Source: Candidatus Peribacteria bacterium | Lineage (GTDB): Bacteria > Patescibacteria > JAEDAM01 > Absconditabacterales > Absconditicoccaceae | Direction: 5' to 3' | DNA length: 42,191 nt | NCBI GenBank assembly: GCA_031261265.1 | Contig: JAISKI010000024.1 | Span: forward strand, 1 to 42,191 | Shown: positions 21,219 to 29,587 of the stretch, piece by piece | How the letters are laid out: every line of letters starts with the position of its first letter | How positions within the stretch are numbered: the first letter of the stretch is position 1 | The notes under the pieces: generated by a model | What the model saw: only the letters and a program-made list of their open reading frames with translations | What the model was told of the DNA's origin: nothing | The model's database searches: none | Made by a program: the position numbers and the translations under genes

Positions 21219-21281
21219 AGGATTTCAGAAGGTTAAGATAGGATTGCAGAAGATTAAAATAAGATTGCAGAAGATTATTGA
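21219..21281 (+). repeat. Three tandem copies of a 21-bp repeat after pilT
   Basis: Units at 21219-21239, 21240-21260 and 21261-21281 follow AGGATT(T/G)CAGAAGRTTAARAT with few changes. The same unit occurs twice at 24878-24919. It follows directly after the pilT stop. Confidence 0.8.
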
Positions 21282-21307
21282 AGATTTATTTCTTAAAAAT
21301 ATGTGTA

Positions 21308-21478
21308 ATGACTGAACAGTATCATTGAGGGAGTCAAAAGGTAAAACACTATTCTCCTCAACAAATCAAAAAAATGAAAGAAAACATGAAAAAAGTCCCT
21401 AAAATCCAAGAAAAATCTGCCCAATATCAAAAAAAAGAAGAAGCAGATGCAGAAAAATTATTACAACAGATTATGTAG
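21308..21478 (+). CDS. Small charged helical protein, unknown
   Basis: 56 residues, ATG 21308 to TAG, with one TGA glycine (QYHGGSQK). It is Lys/Gln/Glu-rich and probably one long helix, ending KLLQQIM. It lies between pilT and a second coiled-coil gene 33 bp downstream whose end (SLLDQI) is similar, so the two may be related. Unrecognised; probably part of the pilT transcript. Confidence 0.55.
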
Positions 21479-21510
21479 GTGAATCCCTTTTATACTTTAT
21501 TATCTCTCTT

Positions 21511-21918
21511 ATGAACAAAGAACTTTTAGCTCAATATTTACCAACTCATCTCGTAGAACTCGCGAGCACTTTTAGTATTCCTGAGGAATTTATCAAAGGA
21601 CATACGGATTTGGTAGTGTTAGTATTGGAATCTAAATCTATCAGTGAAGAAAAAGAAAAGCAGAGTTGGTTTGATTTGTATCCTCTGATGAATGCTGATC
21701 AGATTTCTAAACTTCGTGATATTTTGACGAGAGAAAAAGAAAAACTTGCGGAAATTGAGGCAAAATATCAGGAAAAACAAGAAGAAATCAAAAAGAAGTA
21801 TGAAAAAGCCTTTTCTTCTCCTGTATATCAACAACAGCAGGCTCAAATTAGAGCTACTGAACAAGTGAGCAGAGAGCAGGAAACGGTAGAAGCTGAATCT
21901 TTATTGGATCAGATTTAA
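21511..21918 (+). CDS. Coiled-coil protein of the pil cluster, unknown
   Basis: 135 residues. A helical N-terminal part (PLMNADQISKLRDILTREKEKL) leads into a Lys/Glu coiled coil (EKLAEIEAKYQEKQEEIKKKYEKA) and a Gln-rich end. No TGA; stop TAA. A TATACT box lies 20 bp upstream of ATG 21511. Position between pilT and pilin-like genes suggests a role in assembly of that apparatus; the family is not recognised. Confidence 0.7.
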   Translation: MNKELLAQYLPTHLVELASTFSIPEEFIKGHTDLVVLVLESKSISEEKEKQSWFDLYPLMNADQISKLRDILTREKEKLAEIEAKYQEKQEEIKKKYEKAFSSPVYQQQQAQIRATEQVSREQETVEAESLLDQI

Positions 21919-21946
21919 GATTTTTTTATTTAGTTATCCTTTATTC

Positions 21947-22471
21947 ATGATAGGTATTTCTCCCAAAAAAATTACTCTTGGACTAGGAATGGTATTCTTA
22001 GGATTTTTGGGGATCAGCTTTGCGGCAAATGATTATTGTAATCAGGGAGATTTGATGCAACAGGCTTTTTGTATTGCTAATAATCATTCTACAGTTCTTG
22101 ATTTAGGAAATACCAAAAAAGCTGTGGGAAATGAAGTGTTAAATAAGGGGACTATAAAGGTGAATATTGGTGGTGGGAGAGTTTTTACTAAAGAAGATAG
22201 TTTATTGGTAAAAGTCACGAAGACCTTTTTGATGTTGACTATTGTTTTGTCTGTGACGATGATCATTCTCAATGGAATTGCTTATATTAGTAAAACGGGA
22301 AACGGAGAAGATCCAAAAAAACTCATCTGGAATTTGCTTTATATTGCATTGGGGATTTTAGTGGCACTCTTTAGTGTGGTGATTATCAATCTGATGCGTT
22401 CGGTGGGGGAAAGTACTTTGGAAAAAATCTGATCGTATCAGGAATATTCAGCTTTTGATTCTTTAGTTTAG
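21947..22471 (+). CDS. VirB2/T4SS-pilin-like small membrane protein
   Basis: 174 residues. A signal-like helix (LGLGMVFLGFLGISFA) is followed by a mature region with two helices (TFLMLTIVLSVTMIILNGIAYI and LLYIALGILVALFSVVIINLM) split by the short polar loop SKTGNGEDPKKLIWN. This layout matches the VirB2-like pilin family common in CPR genomes. One TGA glycine (EKIGSYQ) extends the protein 13 residues to TAG 22469-22471. It may form a pilus-like or channel subunit in the envelope. It is 13 bp from the next, similar gene. Confidence 0.72.
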
Positions 22472-22484
22472 TATTTGTACTATC

Positions 22485-22862
22485 ATGATAAAAAAACTTT
22501 TTACCTTTTCTTCTCTTTCAATTCTGGTTTCAACTCTTCTTTCTGCAGTTGTTTGTGCTGATGGAATTACGGTGATTTTACCGAAAGGAAATAATTATGA
22601 TGTAAATATTGATAACGTATCAGTTGAAGGAAATCCTGATACCGTACTGAATACTATTTCGTTTGTTAATGACTATCTTTGGTTTATTATCGGTTTTCTT
22701 TGTTTTATCTTTTTAGTGTTTAATGGAATCAAATTGGTCATTGCAAGAGGAGATAAAGAAGACATGAAAAAAGCGATGAAAGGGATAACAGGATCGGGTA
22801 TTGGAATCGCGATTTGTTTCGTTTCCTATGCTTTAGTTAGAGTTATTACCAACTTATTCTAG
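22485..22862 (+). CDS. VirB2/T4SS-pilin-like small membrane protein
   Basis: 125 residues with a signal peptide (SILVSTLLSAVVCA), a short external segment and two helices (YLWFIIGFLCFIFLVFNGIKLVI and GIGIAICFVSYALVRVI) joined by ARGDKEDMKKAMKGI. It is the same architecture as its neighbour and typical of CPR T4SS-pilin-like proteins. No TGA; stop TAG. Presumed partner of the previous protein. Confidence 0.75.
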   Translation: MIKKLFTFSSLSILVSTLLSAVVCADGITVILPKGNNYDVNIDNVSVEGNPDTVLNTISFVNDYLWFIIGFLCFIFLVFNGIKLVIARGDKEDMKKAMKGITGSGIGIAICFVSYALVRVITNLF

Positions 22863-22863
22863 C

Positions 22864-24399
22864 TTAATCTACGGTTAAGCCTTTTGCGACCTCTTTAATA
22901 GATTTGAAGGAAATAAGGAAAATTATTCCATTAAAAATTAGGGCAGTAGCAAAGAAGGTGAGTAAAGATATTTCTGTATTTCCAAAATATTGATGGATGC
23001 CAAATCCTGTTGCACACGCAAGTATAAGCACTAAGGTTAAATACCAAAAGTGTTTTTTTTGTACTATGGGAGTGAGTTTAGCACGATGAGCGATTCGTAT
23101 TGCTCCAAAGGTATAGACGAATTCAATGAAAATTTGTGTGATCACTCCTCCTAATAAGTTTCGTTTTGGGATGACAATGAGTCCGATAATCACTCCGAGA
23201 ATTACTCCGATGACATTATTCTTAAAGAGGATATTTTGGTTGTCTGTGGCTATAAAAAGGTAATTATAACACTGTTTTATAAAGCTGAGGACGAGCACAA
23301 TTCCCAAGAAGGGTAAAATCTGATTTGCTCATCGTTGCTCTAGACTTGCTCGTGAGCCGAGAAATTCTGCACTTGAGACTATACTAATGATTTGATTATC
23401 GAAAATGCAGAAATTTATTCCTATGAGGATTCCGATTCGTCAGACGATGGTAAACAGATTTCCAAAACATTTTTTCTTATGTTCCATAGTATAATTGGAA
23501 ATTTTATGGAGGAGAGAATTCCCGAGGGAGGAAGGAATAATCAGGAGAATTTCGATGAGGGAGAGTGCGAGAGCCCGATAACCTACGTATTTAAATCCGA
23601 GAGCTGTGGGAAAAAATCGTCCAAGAAACATCAGTACGATGAGGGTGTGAAAACTTGAAAAAAAATAGGAAAATCCGTATTGTCGATTCTTTTTAAAAAT
23701 ATTTTTTATAAAGCTGAAGTCGATGTCGATTTTAAACGGGAGGAGAGATTTGCTCCTGTGGTGGATTTCGATATTTTGACCAATGGAGCTAGCAACTACA
23801 GAAAAAATCACCATACAAAAAGCGACGACCATTGTTCGTGAAGCAGGTTCATTCGTTTCAAAATCAACGTTTTTAAAAAGGAGGTATACGGTGGGGATCA
23901 GCACTGCTAATTGAGAGAATCTTGCGATGATGAGAGACCAGCTTAATCTATTCATTTTTCGAAAAAGCTGGAGAGGGAGTTGCTGGATTCCGACAAACAT
24001 ATTGCTGGCAGAGTACATCATAGCAAACGGGAGTCCCCGCACGATAAATTGGTTGTCAGTATAGGCGGGGATGACGTAAGCAGTAATGATCGCTAGAGTG
24101 TAAATGCTAACAATCATAAAGGTCCTTGTTCAGAGAAATTTATGATAGGTGGGTGCAAGTTCAGGATTTTCTTCTTCCTTCATCGCTCCAAGCTGTTTTA
24201 CAGCGAGCGTATAGATTCAGAAGTCCACTAATGCTGTTCGTCGAGCAAAGTATCTGAAAATGGTCCCGTAATCTCCGTATCTGAGGGGACCGAGGTAAGA
24301 AGAGATAATTTTTGTGATGACAAATCCAAAGAGTGCAGAGATGAATCTTCCAAAAAGTTGTCGAACGGCATCTTTGATAACGAGTTTATGACTGGACAT
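22864..24399 (-). CDS. Polysaccharide flippase (Wzx/MATE-like MOP family)
   Basis: 511 residues joined across four TGA codons. About 12 to 14 membrane helices, starting with QLFGRFISALFGFVITKIISSYLG, typical of MOP-superfamily lipid-linked oligosaccharide flippases. Wzx-type proteins move undecaprenyl-linked sugars across the membrane. Conserved marks are few in this family, so the call rests on topology and the N-terminal pattern. It is convergent with the pilin-like gene, whose stop is 1 bp away. The gene at 24418-24873 lies 18 bp upstream and is probably co-transcribed. It would suit the LCP and glycosyltransferase genes in the window. Confidence 0.82.
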
Positions 24400-24417
24400 A
24401 GAAATAAGTATGGAAAA

Positions 24418-24873
24418 CTATAATTTTATTTTTCTACTGAATTTTTCCAAAAATCCCTGTTCATATTGCTCTAAAAGGGGAAGATATTTCCCGACTTCTG
24501 TGGCAAAATCTTTGAGGTGTTCATTACTATCGTTGATCGTGAAGATATGATATCCTTTCGGATCAATCAGTACAATATTATGGATAGTCTGCTTTTTGGT
24601 ATGATATTCGAGAACAAATCCTGTAAAGGAATTTCGTGGCTGGAATTTGGTTCAGATTTGGATTCCGTCTTCTGTCGTTTTGAGGGTAAGGGATTCATTT
24701 GTTTTTAAGAGGAAAAAGAAATATCCCCCCACGAGAATTAACACAATCACTGCTCCAATGAGATTATTGAAAAGAATAGATCCTACAATTACTGCTCCAA
24801 TCACCAAGAAAAAAATGCAGTATCGCAATTTGTTTCTCTCGAAGTATTCTCCGTTGTAGGTGGTGAGTTCCAT
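24418..24873 (-). CDS. Small membrane protein with cytoplasmic domain, unknown
   Basis: 151 residues. Two close helices near the N-terminus (IFFLVIGAVIVGSILF and AVIVLILVGGYFFFLL) are followed by a soluble domain with no known motif (HNIVLIDPKGYHIFTIND). It reads through TGA 24652-24654 (IQIGTKF) and stops at TAG. Its layout resembles small PH-like membrane proteins, but this is not firm. It lies directly upstream of the flippase gene. The 21-bp repeats sit just before its start. Confidence 0.7.
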
Positions 24874-24877
24874 TATC

Positions 24878-24919
24878 AGGATTACAGAAGATTAAAACAA
24901 GATTTCAGAAGATATAAGG
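24878..24919 (+). repeat. Two copies of the 21-bp repeat
   Basis: Units at 24878-24898 and 24899-24919, same consensus as 21219-21281, in the gap between the membrane-protein start and the FKBP stop. With the other locus this makes five copies in the window. Confidence 0.75.
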
Positions 24920-24924
24920 TTGAA

Positions 24925-25599
24925 TTAGTTGATAGATTTGATGGTAATGTCAAAAATCAGATCTTTCCCAGCGAGTTCATGATTGAAATCAAGAGTGATT
25001 TCTTTATCAGTTTTTTTTGTAATTAAAGCACTACTTCCATCAGGTGCGTAGATTCTCTGTCCTTCAATAAATCCTTCTACATTTTCAAAATCTGCGGTTG
25101 GATAGGTTTGTACGTATTCTGGATTTTTTTCTCCGTAAGCTTCTTTAGCAGGAACGGTGACCGTCTTTGTCTGGTTGAGTTTCATTCCTAGAGCACCGCT
25201 ATTAAATCCTTGGATAATTCCTTGTGTACCTACCGTAAAAGCAAGTCCTTCATTGTAATTTCTGTTTGTATTGTATACTCCACAGGCTTTTGCTACGCTT
25301 TCTACACTGGTATCAAAAACGGTTCCATCAGCGAGTCTTCCTATATAATCTACAACGATTGCATCATCTGTTTTGATGGTAGTATCTCCCTCTCCCACGA
25401 GGTTAGCTTGGTCAAGGTAAGCTTGGATTGCTTCTGGACAGGTCATGGTAATTTCATTTTCAGTAGGTAAAACGGCTTGTTCTGCTACAACAGTAGTATC
25501 TTCTGGTGTAGTCGTAGGTTCTTCTTCTTTATTTCCGCAAGCAGTTAAGAAAAGAAGAGATGCACTTAGGGTAGATCCGATAAGGAGAGATTTTTTCAT
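24925..25599 (-). CDS. FKBP-type peptidyl-prolyl isomerase lipoprotein
   Basis: 224 residues. The signal peptide ends in LTAC (lipobox; Cys21), followed by a Glu/Thr/Pro-rich linker. The FKBP domain shows DDAIVVDYIGRLADGTVFDTS, FTVGTQGIIQGFNSGALGM and VPAKEAYGEKNPEY, with a SlyD-like inserted flap and TLDFNHELAGKDLIFDI at the end. These enzymes speed proline isomerisation and help proteins fold, here outside the membrane. No TGA occurs despite about 20 glycines. Start ATG 25597-25599; the leader motif TTATTCTTTTAT is shared with the lipoprotein at 32726-33220. Confidence 0.93.
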   Translation of the reverse strand: MKKSLLIGSTLSASLLFLTACGNKEEEPTTTPEDTTVVAEQAVLPTENEITMTCPEAIQAYLDQANLVGEGDTTIKTDDAIVVDYIGRLADGTVFDTSVESVAKACGVYNTNRNYNEGLAFTVGTQGIIQGFNSGALGMKLNQTKTVTVPAKEAYGEKNPEYVQTYPTADFENVEGFIEGQRIYAPDGSSALITKKTDKEITLDFNHELAGKDLIFDITIKSIN

Positions 25600-25706
25600 T
25601 ACATATTATGATAAAAGAATAAAAACAGATTTCTCTAAAAATGAGCATATTCTTCTGTGGGGAGTTTTCAAGAGAAAGTTGTTTTTGGTGCTTGGAGAGA
25701 GTTTTA

Positions 25707-26906
25707 TTAGAGATATTCTCTTCGATTGGTGATGATTGGAGTTGCACTATTGAGAGGAGTTTTTATTTCGATATATTCATTTCGTTGATGTCCGAGTTCG
25801 ACGGGAAATTTTTGTATTTCATTTTCTGAAAATATATAAAGGATTCCTGTATGCTGATCCGTAAGTTCTACCACTTCTTTAGGGATATAAGAAAATGTTG
25901 TGGAGAGAGGAAATTCCACTTCTCCATATTGGAGATTTTCTTGGAGTGGTTGATTATTGGGGATTTCGATGGTGAGAATGTACATTCCACTTGCGTTGGC
26001 GACAGGAGCACGAGAGGAAATTACTCCTTTCTCCTCTTGTCGGGGGAGTATCACTCCTGTGATTTCTAATGCGGTCAGATATTCTTCAAAGTTTACTTGA
26101 ATTTCCACGGTGGGAATGGATTTTTCTGGGGTGAGGGAAAAGAGGGGACTTCCTTCCCAGATGGTATCATTTTCGGAGATAAAAATCTCTTTTATTGTAC
26201 CTGCTTGAGGTGCTCTGATAGTGAGCTTATTATAGGTAGTGTAGGCGGCTTCATATTCTTTTCTGGCGGTTTGTAAGGTATGCTCTAGATCAGAAAGTTG
26301 GGTAGATTTAGTGCTTTTAAGGAGTTCATAGTCAAGTTTTGCTTGGTCAAGGGAATTTTCTGTTGTTTCAAGGGTTTGGAGTAGTGCTTGTTTGAGTGCT
26401 TCGTTTTCTCCTGTGGAGTTTTCTGTAGTTAACATGAGGATATCTTGGAGATCTTTTTCGATTTGACTGAGTTTCTCTTGTAATTCATTGATGGTAGCTT
26501 CAGCTTTTTGGAGCTGAGTGGTAAAACTAGCAAGGGTTTTTTCGTAAAGTTCTTGGGTGGTGTCTAGGAGTGTTTTGGAGGATTCTAGGGAGGAGGTGTA
26601 GCGTCAAAGTAGGTCAGAAAGATGGAGTAGTGGTTGTCCACCTTTTACGAGGTCTCCTGTAGAAAGCGGGATGGTGGTGATACTTCCATTGAGTTCTGAG
26701 GTAATGATAATTTCTGGAAATTGGATGGTTCCAAGTTTTGAAGTGGTGAAGTTTGATGAGAGTTCGCTCAGAGTTTGTATTTCTCGAAGTGGAGAGGGTT
26801 GAGGTTTGGATGCAGAAGTGAAGACTTTGATTCCAAAAACTCCCCCTACGATGAGCAGGGAAAGGAGGGTGAAAATAGGAATTTTTCGTTGTTTGAATCG
26901 TGACAT
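25707..26906 (-). CDS. HlyD/RND-type membrane fusion (periplasmic adaptor) protein
   Basis: 399 residues from ATG 26904-26906. One N-terminal membrane helix (IPIFTLLSLLIVGGVFGIKVF) precedes a lipoyl-type half motif (GSITTIPLSTGDLVKGGQPLLHL), a long coiled coil, the second lipoyl half (IRAPQAGTIKEIFISENDTI) and a beta-barrel domain. Such adaptors link an inner-membrane ABC or RND pump to export. TGA 26604-26606 is glycine after the lipoyl half. No transporter gene is adjacent. An ATG at 26961-26963 would add 19 residues; I prefer the inner start because TATACT lies 7 bp before it, suggesting a leaderless message. Confidence 0.85.
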
Positions 26907-27006
26907 ACTAGGAAGTATAGCTTTTTCCTTGGATAAATAAAGTCTAAAGTTTCTGGTAAACATGAATACTAAGGAAAAAATGATGTTTTATAATAAGCTA
27001 TAAAAA

Positions 27007-27024
27007 AGCCCGATTTCTCGGGGC
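27007..27024. terminator. Hairpin terminator downstream of tRNA-Cys
   Basis: AGCCCGA pairs with TCGGGGCT (one extra G). An A-run lies to the left and a T-run to the right, so it can act on both strands; for the minus-strand tRNA it gives a U-run. Confidence 0.75.
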
Positions 27025-27076
27025 TATTTTTCGTACGGAACAGATTTGGTGTCTCTCAGCTCAGACAGAAACAGTT

Positions 27077-27150
27077 AGGCACCTGTGGGATTCGAACCCA
27101 CGAGCCAAGGTTTTGCAGACCCGTACAATAGACCACTCTGTCAAGGTGCC
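27077..27150 (-). tRNA. tRNA-Cys (GCA)
   Basis: 74 nt. The acceptor stem GGCACCT pairs with AGGTGCC, the T arm is GTGGGTTCGAATCCCAC, and the anticodon loop is CTGCAAA with GCA at 27114-27116. The anticodon stem has one mismatch at its base. No CCA is encoded. It is not the tRNA-Gly(UCA) needed by the recoded genome. Confidence 0.93.
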
Positions 27151-27182
27151 ATCGCATGGTACTGTGGGTATAAGGAAATGAA

Positions 27183-27212
27183 ATATAAAATCAAGCGAAA
27201 TCTTTTCGTCAA
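27183..27212 (-). promoter_or_regulatory. Probable promoter of tRNA-Cys
   Basis: On the minus strand TTGACG is at 27212-27207 and TTATAT at 27188-27183, with an 18-bp spacer. The position fits a short tRNA leader of about 25 nt. Confidence 0.55.
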
Positions 27213-27286
27213 ATTTCCTTGTAATTCCGTCTAAAAATCATACATACTACAGTAATCACTCAGCTTTATTCTCTTTTCTTATACCT

Positions 27287-28303
27287 ATGCCCTACCAACC
27301 AGCTAAAAAGCCGACAAAAGGACTTGCTCGATCCAATACGAGAATTACTGTCCTGGAATGGTGCGAGAGAAAATATTATCTCAACTATTACACCTTCGCT
27401 CTCAAGCAGTGACATCCCGAGTTGCGACAGGAAGCACTCGTCCTCAAAGGATTGAAAAGTATGGAAATGCGAATCGGAGAAAAATCTCACTATCTCCTCT
27501 CTGATTACCTCCATCTCCTTAAAAAGGCAGTGACAGACGGACAAGAAAGTGTAGAAGCAGAGAAAATAACAGAGCTGAAAGAACAATTAAAAACTGAAAT
27601 GGAAACCGAGTTCAACCTCTCCAAAACAAGGGACTACTCCGATCATAGAGATTTCTTCGGAAAATTTGGATTATCTGAGCATTTCTACAAACAAGAAATT
27701 GACAACCAACTCCAACCCGCTATCGAAAAAGTGCTCGCGAACCTTGATCGTTTCATTGAGAGTACCCGAAATGAAAAAGTAAAGGACTACTTCCAAAGTG
27801 CGAAATATGTCTATGTAGAACGTCCTCGTGTCCCAAATTTTGAAGCCATGAAAGTCGATATTTCTAAATTACCAGGGTTGGAACAGATCTCTGTATTAGC
27901 TTCACCAGATTTTTGAGTGACATTGTCCGAAAGTGAATATATTATCCTTGATCGAAAATCAGGGAAAGAAGATGTTCTTAGCGAAGAGATCTCTGATCAA
28001 CTCAAAATTTATGCCCTCAAGATGCTCCTCAAAAAGGGAATTACTTCTATGGATGGAATGAGAATTGAGGCACAAGAAGTATATCTCAATACCATGAATG
28101 CTCATGGAGGTAAGGTATCACAAGCAGATATTGACGATATTATCGCGAAAATTCAGAAAGATGTAGACTACCAAAAACAATTTATCGAAAACCAAGACCC
28201 AGTAAAAAATATTCCTCTCGATCCCTTCGTCTTCCGTAAAACCAGCAGTGAAAGAAAATGTGAAAGCTGTACCTTTAGAGAGGTATGCGGGAAGTTAGGA
28301 TAA
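27287..28303 (+). CDS. Cas4/RecB-like PD-(D/E)XK nuclease with predicted 4Fe-4S cluster
   Basis: 338 residues joined across TGA at KQGHPE and DFGVTL. The N-terminus RSNTRITVLEWCERKYYLNY matches the first cluster cysteine region of Cas4/AddB-type enzymes; C-terminal CESCTFREVC (C-x2-C-x5-C) supplies the other three. The nuclease core shows YIILDRKSGKE (D-x-K type) and SDQLKIYALKML with the Q-x3-Y motif. Such proteins cut DNA ends during repair, recombination or CRISPR adaptation. No cas gene or array is near, so a repair role is more likely. The start ATG 27287 precedes the first cysteine. A terminator follows. Confidence 0.85.
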
Positions 28304-28322
28304 AAAATCCCCGTAGCAAAAG

Positions 28323-28355
28323 GGCTGTAAGAGAAATCTCAATTACAGCCTTTTT
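28323..28355. terminator. Terminator after the Cas4-like nuclease gene
   Basis: GGCTGTAA at 28323-28330 pairs with TTACAGCC at 28343-28350, followed by five T. It lies between convergent genes. Confidence 0.88.
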
Positions 28356-28361
28356 AATTGA

Positions 28362-28697
28362 TTAAATCGCCACTTCTAATTCTGGTGCATTAGACCAGAA
28401 TCCTCGCATTCGATTTGGATTGTTTTTTCTTACAAAGATATCATAATAACCTCCACTACCATACGGTCCTCGACCATTCGAAAGATAAAGAGCAAGAAGA
28501 TAAGCATTACTTTCCTTTCTCGTTGATAATCGATACCCACATACATCCCAAGAATCCAAATAAGCTTTTCGGACTTTTTCCTCTTTTTTTTGTTTTAACC
28601 AAGAAGATATCTTTTTACAAACATCCTCAGTTATTACTATAACACAAATCCCCAAGAAGAAGAGAGCCATTACGGCTAACTCAATTAATATAAACAT
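28362..28697 (-). CDS. Small membrane-anchored protein, unknown
   Basis: 111 residues. One N-terminal helix (ILIELAVMALFFLGICVIVI) is followed by a basic stretch and a soluble part with AYLLALYLSNGRGPYGSGGYYDIF. No family recognised. It has a good promoter at 28784-28811, an 80-nt leader with a small hairpin, a true TAA stop and no TGA, so expression is likely. Convergent with the nuclease gene. Confidence 0.6.
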   Translation of the reverse strand: MFILIELAVMALFFLGICVIVITEDVCKKISSWLKQKKEEKVRKAYLDSWDVCGYRLSTRKESNAYLLALYLSNGRGPYGSGGYYDIFVRKNNPNRMRGFWSNAPELEVAI

Positions 28698-28783
28698 ATC
28701 ATTTTCTTCGACCCTCTTTCAAGGATCAGGAGAGTCCTTATCCCTCCTATTTTTTTATTTAGTAATTTTATTTTGTATAACTT

Positions 28784-28811
28784 ATTATACTGATATATAT
28801 ATGAAAGTCAA
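28784..28811 (-). promoter_or_regulatory. Promoter of the 28362-28697 gene
   Basis: Minus strand: TTGACT at 28811-28806, 16-bp spacer, TATAAT at 28789-28784. The leader contains AAGGA...TCCTT, a small hairpin near 28722-28741. Confidence 0.8.
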
Positions 28812-28828
28812 GTCTTTTTACGTATTAT

Positions 28829-29443
28829 TTAAAAATGATATCACACAATATTTGCCAAGAGCTCTGGAAAATCAGATTGAGAAAAATGTCCTCTATCAGA
28901 AAAAGTAAATAATTTCGCTGAAGGAAGGAGCTCTGCAAGCTTTTCAGTCTGAGCACTAGGGACTACAGGATCATCTTTTGAATAATAAAGAAAAATAGTA
29001 TCCACTTGTCCCATAATAGAGGAAACTTTTCAAAAATCCCAAACGAAATCCCCTAAATAATGTTTTTCCTGGTATCCCGTTTCCTCATCAATACTTGAGG
29101 AAATAAGATGTAATTGGCTAAGAGGTTGAGGAAAAGTATTTTCACTCAGATATTTGAGCAAAAACATAGCCCCCAAAGAATGTCCAATTAAAATCGTCCC
29201 CTCGTTATTCAGGTAAGGAAAGATCTTTTCAAACCAGATTTTTCGTGCCCAATAATACGCCATTGATCAATTTGGCATTTGAGGGAGAGTCATTTGATAG
29301 GTAGGAGGAAGTTGTTGTTTTAGCCATTCTCTCCGATGTTTTTTCTCTTCAAAAGGATTATATTTTTTTTGCTCGAGGTAGGTAGAGAAACTTTCTTGGT
29401 CAGGAAAAGCATTTCCTCCGTGAATATGAATGATTTGTTGCAT
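28829..29443 (-). CDS. RBBP9/YdeN-like alpha/beta hydrolase
   Basis: 204 residues joined across three TGA codons. Family marks: IIHIHGGNAF at the N-terminus, the nucleophile elbow GHSLGA, KDDPVVP carrying the acidic residue, and DRGHFSQ with the catalytic histidine near the end. Members are small serine hydrolases of unsettled substrate, frequent in CPR genomes. ATG 29441-29443 gives the standard N-terminal strand. The last residues (IVGYHF) include a TGA and end at TAA. Confidence 0.88.
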
Positions 29444-29521
29444 AGGAAAGTAAATCTCGATAGCTAAAACAGTAAAAGTATAAAAATATTCACAAAATTT
29501 TCAAGTTGAATCTACCTCCTC

Positions 29522-29549
29522 TTGACTTCATCTTTTAGATTAGTATATA
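29522..29549 (+). promoter_or_regulatory. Promoter of the leucine-rich-repeat gene
   Basis: TTGACT 29522-29527, 16-bp spacer, TATATA 29544-29549. An A-rich leader of about 30 nt follows, like the leaders of the genes at 2270 and 3472. Confidence 0.7.
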
Positions 29550-29587
29550 TAAACAATAAAATATAAATAAATTAAAAACAAAAGAAT

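Noticed and set aside
21219..21281. CRISPR array from the 21-bp repeats
   Set aside because: Copies are directly joined without spacers.
23392..23658. Plus-strand ORF inside the flippase gene
   Set aside because: It is a shadow of the minus-strand flippase frame, which is continuous with TGA as glycine.
27077..27150. tRNA considered as the tRNA-Gly(UCA) that decodes UGA
   Set aside because: The anticodon loop CTGCAAA gives GCA, which is cysteine.
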